Shown here one piece after another: positions 23,651-33,724 of a DNA stretch of 64,000 bases. The first letter of the stretch is position 1, and each line of letters opens with the position of its first letter. This DNA is from Leptolyngbyaceae cyanobacterium (lineage in GTDB: Bacteria > Cyanobacteriota > Cyanobacteriia > Cyanobacteriales > Aerosakkonemataceae): positions 1-64,000 of the forward strand of contig DATNQN010000119.1 in the NCBI GenBank assembly GCA_036703985.1, read 5' to 3'. Both the position numbers and the translations under genes were made by a program. The notes beneath the pieces are model-generated. The model had not been told where the DNA came from. It ran no database searches and saw nothing but the letters and a program-made list of their open reading frames with translations.

Positions 23651-26086
23651 ATGGTTATCGCAACTCACGAAAGATTTCCTCAGTTTTCTAAAGAACAGTC
23701 TTTAGTTCTCTGGTTTGATGAAGTTGGAATCGACGATATCCCTATAGTTGGTGGAAAAAATGCTTCCTTGGGAGAAATGATCCAGCAACTAACTAGCAAG
23801 GGAGTCAACGTTCCGAATGGGTTTGCAACTACAGCTTCTGCTTATCGTTATTTTGTACAAGCAGCAGGTTTAGAAGAAAAGCTGCGGGAATTATTTGCCG
23901 ATTTAGATGTAGAAGATGTTAATAATTTGCGGGAAAGGGGGAAAAAAGCAAGGTCGTTGCTGCTGCATACGCCTTTTCCGACCGAATTAAGGGCGGCGAT
24001 TACCACAGCTTACCAAAGGATGTGCGATCGCTATGGCGCAGACACCGAAGTAGCCGTGCGTTCCTCCGCCACCGCCGAAGACTTACCCGATGCGAGTTTC
24101 GCCGGACAACAAGAAACTTACCTGCACATTCAAGGAGTCAATGGCGTTCTCGAAGCTTGTCACCGATGCTTTGCTTCCCTATTCACTGACAGGGCAATTT
24201 CTTATCGCCATCTAAAAGGATTCGATCATTTTAGTGTCGCCCTTTCCGTCGGCGTGCAGAAAATGGTGCGTTCCGACTTAGCTTCTGCTGGGGTGATGTT
24301 TTCCATTGATACCGAAACCGGATTTAAAAATGCTGCTTTAATTACCGCCGCCTACGGTTTAGGGGAAAATGTCGTTCAAGGTGCGGTTAACCCAGATGAA
24401 TATTTAGTTTTCAAACCCACATTGAAAGATGGCTACAAACCAATTCTCGATAAAAGATTGGGCAGTAAAGAATATAAACTAGTTTGCGATGTAGGCGGTT
24501 GCAAAGTTATTAAAAACGAACGAGTTCCCATTAGCGAACAAAACCAATTTGCCCTGAACGATGAAGAAATTCTGCACCTCGCACGCTGGGCTTGCATAAT
24601 TGAAGAACACTACAGCCAAGTCCGGGGAATTTATACCCCAATGGATATTGAATGGGCGAAAGATGGGATTACTAACGAACTGTTTATCGTGCAAGCACGT
24701 CCGGAAACAGTGCAATCTCAAAAATCCCAAAATATGCTGCGCAGCTATCATCTTGAAAAACGTAGCGAAGTGTTAGTTACCGGACGCAGCGTTGGTGAAG
24801 CGATCGGTCAAGGCAAAGTCAGAGTAATTTTGGATGCTCAAAAAATTGAGTTGTTCCAACCGGGAGAAGTTCTAGTTACCGATCGAACTGACCCCGATTG
24901 GGAACCAATCATGAAAAAAGCCAGCGCCATTATTACTAATAAAGGCGGACGCACTTGTCACGCCGCAATTATTGCCAGAGAAATGGGTATTCCGGCAATC
25001 GTTGGTTGTGGCGATGCTACCGATATTTTGAAAACCGGACAACTGGTAACGGTTTCTTGTGCGGAAGGAGAAGATGGGCGAGTTTACGCTGGTTTGTTAC
25101 CTTTTGAAGTAAAAGAAGTAGCACTGGAAAATTTGCCTCGTACTCGGACAAAAATCATGATGAATGTGGGTAATCCGGAGGAAGCTTTTAGTCTTTCTGC
25201 ATTACCTTGTGATGGAGTTGGTTTAGCGAGATTGGAATTTTTGATTGCCAATCACATTAAGGTACATCCTTTAGCTTTGATTCACTTCGACCAATTACAA
25301 GATGAATCAGTACAAGCTAAAATCAACCAAATGACTGCCCTTTATGAAGATAAACCGCAATATTTTGTTGATAAGTTAACCCAAGGAATCGCTAGAATTG
25401 CTGCTGCCTTTTATCCTAAACCAGTAGTAGTGCGGATGAGCGATTTTAAAACTAATGAGTACGCCAATCTTTTGGGCGGTCAACAGTTTGAACCGAAAGA
25501 AGAAAATCCGATGTTAGGTTGGCGGGGTGCTTCTCGTTATTATGATGAGAAATACCGAGATGCGTTTGCTTTAGAATGTCATGCTTTGAAGCGAGTTCGG
25601 GATGACATGGGTTTAACAAACGTAATTCCGATGATTCCTTTCTGTCGGACGCCGGAAGAGGGTCAAAAGGTGTTAGCTGAAATGGCGAAACACGGTTTAG
25701 AACGAGGTGTGAATGGGTTAAAAGTTTACGTGATGTGCGAGTTACCCAGTAATGTGATTATGGCTGATGAGTTTAGCCAAGTGTTTGATGGTTTTTCGAT
25801 CGGATCTAACGATTTAACTCAGCTTACCTTGGGATTAGACCGGGATTCGGCGTTAGTGGCACATATTTTCGACGAACGGAATCCGGCGGTGAAGCGGATG
25901 GTGAAATTAGCGATCGCATCTGCAAAGGAAAACGATCGCAAAATCGGTATCTGCGGTCAAGCGCCTTCTGACTATCCCGAATTTGCTCGTTTCTTAGTCG
26001 AACAGGGAATCGATTCGATCAGCTTGAATCCCGATTCCGTGTTGAAAACTCTGCTGATGGTGGCGGAAGTGGAAGGGAAAGGCTAA
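23651..26086 (+). CDS. ppsA: Phosphoenolpyruvate synthase
   Basis: An 811-residue enzyme converting pyruvate and ATP to PEP, AMP and phosphate in gluconeogenesis. Domains in order are the N-terminal ATP-binding PPDK_N domain (VGGKNASLGEMI near residue 35), the swivelling phosphohistidine domain with catalytic His437 in GGRTCHAAIIAREMG, and the TIM-barrel PEP-binding domain. Active-site regions in the last domain include GWRGASRYYDEKYRDAF, FCRTPEEGQKVL and IGSNDLTQLTLGLDRDS. The length is normal for PpsA and shorter than PPDK. It stands alone; no PPDK regulatory protein is adjacent. Confidence 0.96.
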   Translation: MVIATHERFPQFSKEQSLVLWFDEVGIDDIPIVGGKNASLGEMIQQLTSKGVNVPNGFATTASAYRYFVQAAGLEEKLRELFADLDVEDVNNLRERGKKARSLLLHTPFPTELRAAITTAYQRMCDRYGADTEVAVRSSATAEDLPDASFAGQQETYLHIQGVNGVLEACHRCFASLFTDRAISYRHLKGFDHFSVALSVGVQKMVRSDLASAGVMFSIDTETGFKNAALITAAYGLGENVVQGAVNPDEYLVFKPTLKDGYKPILDKRLGSKEYKLVCDVGGCKVIKNERVPISEQNQFALNDEEILHLARWACIIEEHYSQVRGIYTPMDIEWAKDGITNELFIVQARPETVQSQKSQNMLRSYHLEKRSEVLVTGRSVGEAIGQGKVRVILDAQKIELFQPGEVLVTDRTDPDWEPIMKKASAIITNKGGRTCHAAIIAREMGIPAIVGCGDATDILKTGQLVTVSCAEGEDGRVYAGLLPFEVKEVALENLPRTRTKIMMNVGNPEEAFSLSALPCDGVGLARLEFLIANHIKVHPLALIHFDQLQDESVQAKINQMTALYEDKPQYFVDKLTQGIARIAAAFYPKPVVVRMSDFKTNEYANLLGGQQFEPKEENPMLGWRGASRYYDEKYRDAFALECHALKRVRDDMGLTNVIPMIPFCRTPEEGQKVLAEMAKHGLERGVNGLKVYVMCELPSNVIMADEFSQVFDGFSIGSNDLTQLTLGLDRDSALVAHIFDERNPAVKRMVKLAIASAKENDRKIGICGQAPSDYPEFARFLVEQGIDSISLNPDSVLKTLLMVAEVEGKG

Positions 26087-26241
26087 AGGCTGAATTTTTA
26101 TAGAGGTAGGTCGAGTTGAAAATCATTTTTTAGCTTAAACCTTTCCTTACTACAGTGGCTGGCAGTCGGATGAGGCGATAAAAATTAACAAAACTTAACT
26201 GCCAGTAAAATTGCGCCCTTCTGGAAAGCTTCGTTTACAGG

Positions 26242-26286
26242 ACTGCTTTCAGCTATCCCAAATTTATTGGCTTAGGTGAAAGCAGT
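26242..26286. repeat. 10-bp inverted repeat upstream of the beta-helix gene
   Basis: ACTGCTTTCA (26242-26251) and TGAAAGCAGT (26277-26286) are exact complements with a 25-base loop, 77 bases before the next start. It could be a ppsA terminator or a leader structure. Confidence 0.5.
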
Positions 26287-26362
26287 TCATCATGTTTAAT
26301 TAATTTGCATTTAAAATCCATCAGTCGTAAGATAGATTCTACCTTTTACCGACTGAATTGAT

Positions 26363-29300
26363 ATGTCCAAATATTTTGTTGCCAACAATGGAAATGACGC
26401 CAATCCAGGAACTGTTGAGAGTCCATTTAAAACATTCGCTCATGCGGTATCTTTAGCCAGGGCTGGCGATACGGTGAATTTGCGGGGCGGTGATATCTTT
26501 CGGGAATCTCCGGTAATGAAGCAGTCCGGCACTAATGGTAATTTTATTACTATAAAATCTTACGGAAATGGCAAAGCAATTATATCAGGTGCCGAAATTA
26601 TCTCTGATGGATGGATTTCTCATAGTAAAAATATTTTCAAAAGAAGTATCCCTCCTGAATGGAATAGAGGATTTGGAGTTAATCAATTTTTCTTAAACGG
26701 CAAATTGATTAATGAAGCTCGCTGGCCTAAAATTCCACCTGGAAAAACTATCTTTAACACAGAGGCTTTTCAGGATTATTTAATTGCGACATCTGGTAGT
26801 TACGATCCCAAGTCAGGCGATGCCAACGGTTATTATACTGGCAGTTTCAGTCACCCAAGTTTAATTCGCCCTACTAATTACTGGGTAGGTTGTAGGATAA
26901 TTGCCGCATACGGACTAGCTTGGGCGTCTGATATTGGTGATGTAATTGCTAGTAGTGGCGATACTATTCAGTTTAAATTTAAGTTAAATTCTTATTTAGA
27001 TGTTTACACCCCATCGACGGGTAACCCATTTTTCCTAATTGGTAAATTGGAATTAGTTACTGAAGAAAATGAAATTTTTACTAGCAATAATGGGACGGCT
27101 TATCTTTACCCAATTGGTGGAGTACTGAATGCCAATGATTTAGTTGAAATACGAGTAAGACAGAAAGGAATAGATTTTAGTAATTGTTCTTTCGTCCAAA
27201 TCGAGAATCTCGAATTTTTTGCTTGCAATATTAACTCAAGCAATTGCTCGAATATCAATATTATAGGCGTAGACTTCAAGTATTCTGGTTATCATAACCC
27301 TGAATGTAAAGGAGGTATTGAAGCTATAAAACTGACCGGGGATAATATTAAAATCGCTGATTCAAATATATATGAGACTTGCGGAGACGCGATTTATTTA
27401 AATGGAAATAACATTCATTTTTATAATTCAGTTAGTTCTGGATCGGGATACTTAGGCGTTGGTGGTGACTCTATCGATTCTATGGGAACAAATCATATTA
27501 TTGAAAAATCAACCATATTTAATTCTGGCTATCATGGTATTTGTGCAAGGGCAAAGGCTAGTAAATATAGATTCCTGCGCGTATTTAATATAGGCAGAAA
27601 TGCCACGGATCTGAGCGGTATTAATATGCTAAGAACAGGAGATATGCAAGGAACTGAAATATGTTACAATTGTTTACATGATGGGCTTTCATTCAAAGGT
27701 GAGCTTGATAAAATCCATTTTAATGGATGTCAATTAATCAGGACTGATTCGGGTGGACAAAAGCCACAAGAAGGAACATCAAATGTAAAAATACATCACA
27801 ATATAGGGTATAGAACAACTAATAATTGTCTGGCTTTATGGCCTTTAGCACCTTGGCATACCAATTATGGCAATACTAAAATAGAAGTTTATTGTAACTC
27901 TTTTGATGGAAGTATTTCATTTGCTACCAGACCCGAACACATTAATACTGGTACGATCGTGATGAATAATATTGCTCGTACTATGAATATAGTTCCATCA
28001 GAAGCAGATATTAAAAAGAATTTATTTGAACAGAAGATCGTTACTGATAACTTGAGTGGTTACGCAGGATTTATTAGTCCTTGGAATTATAACTTTATGC
28101 TGAGGAGTGATTCTCCTTGTATTAAGGCTGGTGTTAGGGTTTCACCTTATACAGATGATTGTCAAGATTCTGCACCACATCTGGGAGCGATCGAATTCGG
28201 TGCTACTCCTTTTGTAGCGGGGGCTGTGATTGGCGATCGCGATATACCCTCTCTTCAATATCGACAAGATCGAGAAAACCCATACAAGATTTATATTACT
28301 GGTTTGCCAATAGGAAGAAATCTCCCAAGCAATTTTAAAATTAAGTCTGGTGATGGCGTACCTTCTGGAAATTTCTATAATGTGGTCGATCCAACAACCG
28401 GATTAACTACTGGCATTGCTTTTATCAATGATTGTAATAGTAGCGGTACGATCGGCATTAGTCTTGATGGCACGACTTTTCATCAAACAAATAAACAGGT
28501 TGATTTGGATGATTTATCGATCGCAAATTCTGCCCTACAATTTGACGTATCATCTCGAAGTATATCGATGGTAACAGAAGAGCAGCCTGAGTTAGTTCGC
28601 CCTTATTATCGCATTCCCATTCAACTGTCTAATTTTGTCGCTGCCCAATGGTATAGCAAACCTGTTTTGTTAAGAATAAATACCGCTAATTTGATAGCAG
28701 ATGGACTGATGCAGTCTGATTGCCGCGATTTAAGGATAGTTAATTCTAGCGGTCATCTAATTAATTATTGGATCGAATCTGGCATAAATACTAAAGAAAC
28801 TTTGGTTTGGGCAGATTTCTCATCTTTGAATATTAACATTTCAGTGCAAACTTACGATGATTTATCATTATTCTATTTGGCATTTGGCAATTCTGCTTGG
28901 CAATCTTCTGCTAGTAATATGAGAGCTATTTTTCCTAGCCTCACAGATAATATGATATTTTGGTTCAAGGCACACGAACACTCTGGGAGTTTTGATTCCT
29001 CTATTAGTGATTGGACAGATGTTTACAATAATCATGCAGTTCAGTCCACCCGATCCAATCAACCAATTTTGAGAAGTAATGTCTTGAATGGATTTGCGGG
29101 AATAGAATTTGATGGTGTTAACGATTACTTATTAATGGGAGGTGGATATACCACAGCAACACAAGGTAGTTTTTATATAGTTTACAAAAATCCATCACCA
29201 GGAAATACGAAGTCTCAAAGGTTGATGTCCGGTTCTAGCGCTGGTTCACAAGATTATACAGTAGGTGTTTATTTAATGCCTGCATTAGATGCTTCTAATG

Positions 29301-29560
29301 TTCCCGTTGCTAATCCAGATGGAGGATTAGCTGAGTGGATTCGAGCGAGCGATCGAGATATGACCAATATCCATTTCGGTGTACGTCATTCAGCTATGGG
29401 TAACTACTACAAGGGTTATATATTAGAAGCGATCGGTTTTTATGGTACGCTCGGCTCGAATCAAAGCAAATTAGTGAAAAACTATGCTCAGATCAAATAT
29501 GGTTTACAACCATCTTTAATAGCAAGTATTGATTACGACTTAATCAGTCCACCTCGTTAA
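26363..29560 (+). CDS. Large surface-type protein: beta-helix, DUF2341 and LamG-like domains
   Basis: A 1065-residue protein. The N-terminal KYFVANNGNDANPGTVESPF followed by FAHAVSLARAGDTVNLRGG is the classic entry to right-handed parallel beta-helix (pectate-lyase-like) proteins. Asn-rich rungs continue to about residue 620. Residues about 745-855 match DUF2341 (PYYRIPIQLSNFV, SLFYLAFGNSAW). The C-terminal about 190 residues resemble a concanavalin/LamG lectin fold (GFAGIEFDGVNDYLLMGG). Such architecture is extracellular and binds or cleaves polysaccharide. However, there is no Sec signal peptide; export by another route, such as the type I system here, is possible. The glycosyltransferase downstream begins 25 bases later. 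Confidence 0.8.
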   Translation: MSKYFVANNGNDANPGTVESPFKTFAHAVSLARAGDTVNLRGGDIFRESPVMKQSGTNGNFITIKSYGNGKAIISGAEIISDGWISHSKNIFKRSIPPEWNRGFGVNQFFLNGKLINEARWPKIPPGKTIFNTEAFQDYLIATSGSYDPKSGDANGYYTGSFSHPSLIRPTNYWVGCRIIAAYGLAWASDIGDVIASSGDTIQFKFKLNSYLDVYTPSTGNPFFLIGKLELVTEENEIFTSNNGTAYLYPIGGVLNANDLVEIRVRQKGIDFSNCSFVQIENLEFFACNINSSNCSNINIIGVDFKYSGYHNPECKGGIEAIKLTGDNIKIADSNIYETCGDAIYLNGNNIHFYNSVSSGSGYLGVGGDSIDSMGTNHIIEKSTIFNSGYHGICARAKASKYRFLRVFNIGRNATDLSGINMLRTGDMQGTEICYNCLHDGLSFKGELDKIHFNGCQLIRTDSGGQKPQEGTSNVKIHHNIGYRTTNNCLALWPLAPWHTNYGNTKIEVYCNSFDGSISFATRPEHINTGTIVMNNIARTMNIVPSEADIKKNLFEQKIVTDNLSGYAGFISPWNYNFMLRSDSPCIKAGVRVSPYTDDCQDSAPHLGAIEFGATPFVAGAVIGDRDIPSLQYRQDRENPYKIYITGLPIGRNLPSNFKIKSGDGVPSGNFYNVVDPTTGLTTGIAFINDCNSSGTIGISLDGTTFHQTNKQVDLDDLSIANSALQFDVSSRSISMVTEEQPELVRPYYRIPIQLSNFVAAQWYSKPVLLRINTANLIADGLMQSDCRDLRIVNSSGHLINYWIESGINTKETLVWADFSSLNINISVQTYDDLSLFYLAFGNSAWQSSASNMRAIFPSLTDNMIFWFKAHEHSGSFDSSISDWTDVYNNHAVQSTRSNQPILRSNVLNGFAGIEFDGVNDYLLMGGGYTTATQGSFYIVYKNPSPGNTKSQRLMSGSSAGSQDYTVGVYLMPALDASNVPVANPDGGLAEWIRASDRDMTNIHFGVRHSAMGNYYKGYILEAIGFYGTLGSNQSKLVKNYAQIKYGLQPSLIASIDYDLISPPR

Positions 29561-29585
29561 ATTTTCCGATATTTCTCTAGGGATA

Positions 29586-30848
29586 ATGAGTAGAATTGTT
29601 TTAACGACGATCGGCTCTTTGGGCGATTTGCATCCGACGATCGCGATCGGGCTAGAGTTACGCGATCGCAATCATGATGTTGTATTCGCTACCCATCAAG
29701 AATACCGCACTAAAATTGAATCGATCGGCTTTGAATTTCATGCCATTCGCCCGAATAATCCCGCCATAGAAGATCCAGAACTGATGGCGCGAATGATGGA
29801 TCGCAAAAAAGGAACCGAGTTTATCGTGCGAGATTGGATATTCGGTAACTTACGCCAGATGTATGACGATTTACTCAATATTGCCCAAACCGCAGATTTC
29901 ATGGTGGCGGGAGATGGAGTACCTGCGGCGCGGGTGGTAGCGGAAAAATTAGGTATGAAATGGGCATTTTTTGCCTTAGCACCAGCTTCGTTTTGTTCGG
30001 CTTACGATCCGCCAGAATTACCAGTACCACTTTTAGCGGCGTTGTCTAAATTTAGTTTTCTTGGCTTAATCGTTAATCGGGGTGTGATGAATCTCGCTCG
30101 ATCGATGAGTCGCAGTTGGATTGAACCCATGTATCAGCTGAGACAAGAATTAGGCTTACCCGCGATCGCACATCCTGTATTTGAAGGGAAGTATTCACCC
30201 TATCTGGTGCTGGCGCTTTTCTCATCCATTTTAGGGAAACCGCAACCTGACTGGCCAGCTAATAGCGCGATCGCGGGATTTACTTTCTACGATGGAAAAA
30301 CAGGAGAAACTAAGATTAAACCAGAACTTCAGCAGTTTTTAGAGGCAGGGGAACCACCAATTATTTTTACGTTAGGTTCTGCGGCGGTGCTAGACCCTGG
30401 TAATTTTTATCACGAAAGTATTCAAGTTACTCAACAGTTAAATCGTCGGGCTGTGTTACTGATGGGGAAAAATCCAGCGCCACTAGATTTACCTGAGAAT
30501 ATCATTGCGGTGGATTACGTGCCTTACTCTGCGATTTTTCCCCAAACTTGTGCGATCGTGCATCAAGGGGGAATTGGGACTACTGCACAGGCATTACGCG
30601 CCGGAAAACCTACTTTAGTGATGCCCTACAGTCACGATCAACCGGATAACGCAGCACGAGTTGAACGTTTGGGCATCTCGCGCCATATTCGACGGGAAAA
30701 TTATACGGGGCAACGAGTGACCAGAGAATTGAAAGAGTTGCTGGAAAATCGAAAATATACTGCAAAAGCCGCAGAAATCGGGCGAATCGTGCAAGCAGAA
30801 AATGGCGTGTCTGTAGCGTGTGATGAAATTGAGAAGCAGCTTAAGTAA
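29586..30848 (+). CDS. Family 1 (UGT/MGT-type) glycosyltransferase
   Basis: A 420-residue GT-B enzyme that transfers a nucleotide-activated sugar to a lipid or other acceptor. The N-terminal LTTIGSLGDLHPTIAIGLEL is the typical GT1 glycine-rich acceptor-side loop. The C-terminal donor-binding region has FTLGSAAVLD, VDYVPYSAIFPQTCAIVHQG and GIGTTAQALRAGKPTLVMPY, the UDP-sugar signature with its His. It is close behind the beta-helix protein gene (25-base gap), so both may be co-transcribed. The acceptor is unknown. Confidence 0.88.
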   Translation: MSRIVLTTIGSLGDLHPTIAIGLELRDRNHDVVFATHQEYRTKIESIGFEFHAIRPNNPAIEDPELMARMMDRKKGTEFIVRDWIFGNLRQMYDDLLNIAQTADFMVAGDGVPAARVVAEKLGMKWAFFALAPASFCSAYDPPELPVPLLAALSKFSFLGLIVNRGVMNLARSMSRSWIEPMYQLRQELGLPAIAHPVFEGKYSPYLVLALFSSILGKPQPDWPANSAIAGFTFYDGKTGETKIKPELQQFLEAGEPPIIFTLGSAAVLDPGNFYHESIQVTQQLNRRAVLLMGKNPAPLDLPENIIAVDYVPYSAIFPQTCAIVHQGGIGTTAQALRAGKPTLVMPYSHDQPDNAARVERLGISRHIRRENYTGQRVTRELKELLENRKYTAKAAEIGRIVQAENGVSVACDEIEKQLK

Positions 30849-30879
30849 ATTATCTGTAGGAATTAGGGGTTAATTTTTT

Positions 30880-31085
30880 ACCGCAGATGAATGCAGATAA
30901 ACGCAGATAAACGCAGATGTAGGCTATAGCCTTCCCGTAGGGTACGCAGATAAGAATAATGCGATCGCAATTTCATAGACTTCTTGCAAAAGTGTCAAAT
31001 CTTGTTTTTTTACCACAGATATCCACAGATGAACACAGATAAACACAGATGATATTGATGAGATATCGACTTTTGCAAGAGGTCT
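30880..31085. repeat. ACGCAGATAA/ACACAGATAA repeats and AGACYTCTTGCAAAAGT inverted pair
   Basis: Direct repeats of CGCAGATAAA type lie at about 30887-30920 and CACAGATAAA type at 31012-31050. AGACTTCTTGCAAAAGT (30977-30993) is inverted, 16 of 17, at 31069-31085. The 306-base interval therefore consists largely of repeats. No gene is seen. Confidence 0.75.
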
Positions 31086-31154
31086 CATCTTGTTATTCTC
31101 CCTAATAAGCTGTAAAACCCGATCGTACAATGCCTGATCAATACAGAATTTTTT

Positions 31155-32648
31155 ATGCGCTTACCAAGTGTAGCAATTTTAACTTTAGCGACAATTGGAA
31201 TTTGGGAATCTCAGATGGCGATCGCCAGCAATGTTGCTGAACCAGTAGGGATGGAAGCGGCGGCAGTTCCTAGCGACAGTTCTACGGATGCTAATGATTT
31301 ATTAATTACCAGTGATGAGGAAGTTAACGAAAGCGATCGAACTCAATCAATTGAAGATGGCGCATTAGTTCGCGATATCCAAATTCGCTTTGTCGATCGC
31401 GAAGGTGAAACTGTCAATGGGCGCACCCGTCAAGAATTCCTACGGGGTTTACTGCGACTTAAACCTGGTGATGTATTTCGAGAAAACGAGTTGGAATCGG
31501 ACTTGCGGCGATTGAGGCGATTGGAAATTGTCGATCGCGTTGATGTTTCCGTACAGTCAGATGACTCTAATGTTGACATTATTTATGACATTAAAGAAAG
31601 TCGTTTCCCTTCTCTGACTTACGGTGGTGGCTATAACTCGGATATCGGGATTTATGGTTCGGTAAGTTATCGAGATGCCAATATCGGCGGCAATAATCAG
31701 CAATTTACGGGTAAATTGCAGGTTAGCCAGATCGATGCCCAGTTTGACATTCAATACACCGATCCTTATCGGGCTAGCGAACCAAATCGCTTTGGTTATA
31801 GTGTAAGAGCTTTTCGCCGTCGCGGTTTTTCTCCTACTTTTAATGAAGATGTGGATTTGCCGAATGATGATGACCCACGGGAAGGCAGGTTTGGCGGTTC
31901 GGTGGCGTTGTTGCGATCGTTTAATGATTGGAATGGTTCACTGGGTTTAAATTACACCCGCACTAGCATTCGAGATGATAAATGGCGGATTTCCCCAGTC
32001 GATGTGTTTGGTAATCCTTTATCTCTCAGTGGGGAAGGGATTGACGATATAGTAACGGTGTCTCTGGGTGTAAGTAGAGATATGCGCGATCGTCGTTCTT
32101 ATCCTACCAGCGGTTACATCCTCAGCCTCACCACCGAACAATCTGTTCCCATTGGATTGGGGAATGCTTTGTTCAATCGATTGCGGGCTAACTATATTCA
32201 ATATGTCCCAGTTAGCTTGATCGACAAAGGTAGACCGACGGAATATCCCGAATTAACGGAAATGGTAGCTTTTAACTTGCAAGCTGGAACGGTAATCGGC
32301 GATTTTCCTCCCGCTGAGGCGTTTAATATCGGCGGTTTGAATTCCATTCGGGGATATGGCGGAGGCGAGGTTAGCAGCGGTCGCAGCTATGTATTAGCTT
32401 CTATAGAGTATCGTTTCCCTCTAGTGTGGCGAGTGGGCGGAGTTGTCTTCGCTGATTTCGGTTCCGATTTGGGATCTGCTGATACGGTATTGGGAGAACC
32501 AGCCGTAATTAGAGATAAACCTGGTAGTGGTTTTGGCTATGGATTAGGGTTGCGAGTGAAATCCCCCATTGGACTGATTCGGGCAGACTTTGGGTTAAAC
32601 GATCAAGGGGAAAGTAGCTTTCAAATTACTACGGGTCAACGATTTTAA
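31155..32648 (+). CDS. Short Omp85/BamA-superfamily outer-membrane protein
   Basis: A 497-residue outer-membrane protein. A signal peptide (RLPSVAILTLATIGIWESQM) and an acidic linker precede what looks like one POTRA domain (about residues 72-145, LVRDIQIRFVDREGETVNGR to NVDIIYDIKE). The 16-strand bacterial surface antigen barrel fills the remainder. The lid-loop motif appears as NIGGLNSIRGYGGGEV, with the conserved RGY. BamA/Omp85 of cyanobacteria usually has three POTRA domains, so this is a short paralogue. It may act in protein or lipid transport or in two-partner-like secretion. The C-terminus ends in Phe as expected. Confidence 0.88.
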   Translation: MRLPSVAILTLATIGIWESQMAIASNVAEPVGMEAAAVPSDSSTDANDLLITSDEEVNESDRTQSIEDGALVRDIQIRFVDREGETVNGRTRQEFLRGLLRLKPGDVFRENELESDLRRLRRLEIVDRVDVSVQSDDSNVDIIYDIKESRFPSLTYGGGYNSDIGIYGSVSYRDANIGGNNQQFTGKLQVSQIDAQFDIQYTDPYRASEPNRFGYSVRAFRRRGFSPTFNEDVDLPNDDDPREGRFGGSVALLRSFNDWNGSLGLNYTRTSIRDDKWRISPVDVFGNPLSLSGEGIDDIVTVSLGVSRDMRDRRSYPTSGYILSLTTEQSVPIGLGNALFNRLRANYIQYVPVSLIDKGRPTEYPELTEMVAFNLQAGTVIGDFPPAEAFNIGGLNSIRGYGGGEVSSGRSYVLASIEYRFPLVWRVGGVVFADFGSDLGSADTVLGEPAVIRDKPGSGFGYGLGLRVKSPIGLIRADFGLNDQGESSFQITTGQRF

Positions 32649-32836
32649 TTATTGGGTAGTAGGTATAGGTAATGGGTAGTGGCTAATCAAAATGCCAATT
32701 CTCCATTGCCAATTTCCCATCCCCGATCCCCAATGATGAACTTTTTTAAAGCTAACGACACATTCTGCAACTAGATAACCCAGAATATGAGCTTAAGTTC
32801 TTCTGAAGAATTTTGAGACAAGAAGGAATTATAAGT

Positions 32837-33343
32837 ATGGCCGATCCCAGAGATGCAGAAGTTGTAAAAGCTTATAACGGTGACCCATTTGTTGGTCATC
32901 TCTCCACTCCCATCAGCGATTCTGGCTTTACCCGCGCTTTTATTGGTAATTTGCCAGCTTACCGCAAAGGGATTTCTCCACTACAACGTGGATTGGAAAT
33001 TGGCATGGCACATGGCTATTTCCTGATTGGCCCCTGGATTAAACTTGGCCCATTACGTGACTATGCGGAAGCTGCCAACTTGGGTGGATTGATTTCTGGC
33101 TTGGCTTTGATTCTCATCGCCACTGCTTGTATGTCCGTTTATGGCTTGGCCGCTTTCCAAGATAGTAAAACAATTCCGAGTTCCAATCCTCAAGCGCCAG
33201 ACCAATGGAAAACCTCTGAAGGCTGGGGTCAAGTAACTGGTGGTTTCTTCCTCGGTGCAATGGGTGGCGCTTTTGTTGCCTTTTTCCTATTGGAAAACTT
33301 CAATGTTGTGGATGCGATCTTCCGGGGTGTAGTTCACCACTAA
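32837..33343 (+). CDS. psaL: Photosystem I reaction-centre subunit XI
   Basis: PsaL, 168 residues, is the thylakoid membrane subunit that holds photosystem I trimers together. I choose the ATG at 32837 (MADPRDAEVVKAYNGDPFVG), preceded by AAGGAATTATAAGT; the frame's earlier ATG at 32813 adds eight non-conserved residues. Conserved segments LSTPISDSGFTRAFIGNLPAY and RGLEIGMAHGYFLIGPWIKLG are present, followed by two or three membrane helices. psaI follows 74 bases later on the same strand, the usual cyanobacterial neighbour. Confidence 0.97.
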   Translation: MADPRDAEVVKAYNGDPFVGHLSTPISDSGFTRAFIGNLPAYRKGISPLQRGLEIGMAHGYFLIGPWIKLGPLRDYAEAANLGGLISGLALILIATACMSVYGLAAFQDSKTIPSSNPQAPDQWKTSEGWGQVTGGFFLGAMGGAFVAFFLLENFNVVDAIFRGVVHH

Positions 33344-33417
33344 ACTCTGTTTTAGCTAATTGCTAAGCATCGCGCATTCATTTTCAACAGATTGTTTACC
33401 TTTTTGGAGATTTTGAT

Positions 33418-33540
33418 ATGACAGGTTCATACGCAGCTTCTTTCTTGCCCTGGATTTTGATCCCAGTGATTACCTGGTTATTACCTGCGGTAGTTATGGG
33501 TCTGCTGTTTATCTATATTGAAAGCGACGAAGCAGCTTAA
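33418..33540 (+). CDS. psaI: Photosystem I subunit VIII
   Basis: A 40-residue single-helix thylakoid protein, [20 protein letters not shown] followed by [20 protein letters not shown]. This matches PsaI in length and in the PWILIP and FIYIES segments. TTGGAGATTTTGAT precedes the ATG, giving a good ribosome binding site. PsaI contacts PsaL in the trimerisation region, and the psaL-psaI order supports co-expression. Confidence 0.95.
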   Translation: MTGSYAASFLPWILIPVITWLLPAVVMGLLFIYIESDEAA

Positions 33541-33567
33541 TGGTTGCTCGATCGCTAAATTTTTCAT

Positions 33568-33604
33568 AAAGAAACCCGGTTTCTTGAAGAAACCGGGTTT
33601 CTTT
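33568..33604 (+). repeat. GAAACCCGGTTTC palindrome after psaI (repeat and probable terminator)
   Basis: AAAGAAACCCGGTTTC (33568-33583) is perfectly inverted at 33589-33604 with a five-base loop. The same palindrome recurs at 56920-56950, so it is a dispersed repeat that here also probably ends the psaLI transcript. Confidence 0.8.
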
Positions 33605-33724
33605 ATGCTTTCTTTACCAAATCCGCTTTCACAGGATATGAAAAATACCAAGAAAGAAGAGGACGAAGATCGAGGAGTAGTCAATTCGGATTGGGGTGAA
33701 AACTGGAAGCAGGACAGGCGGCAA

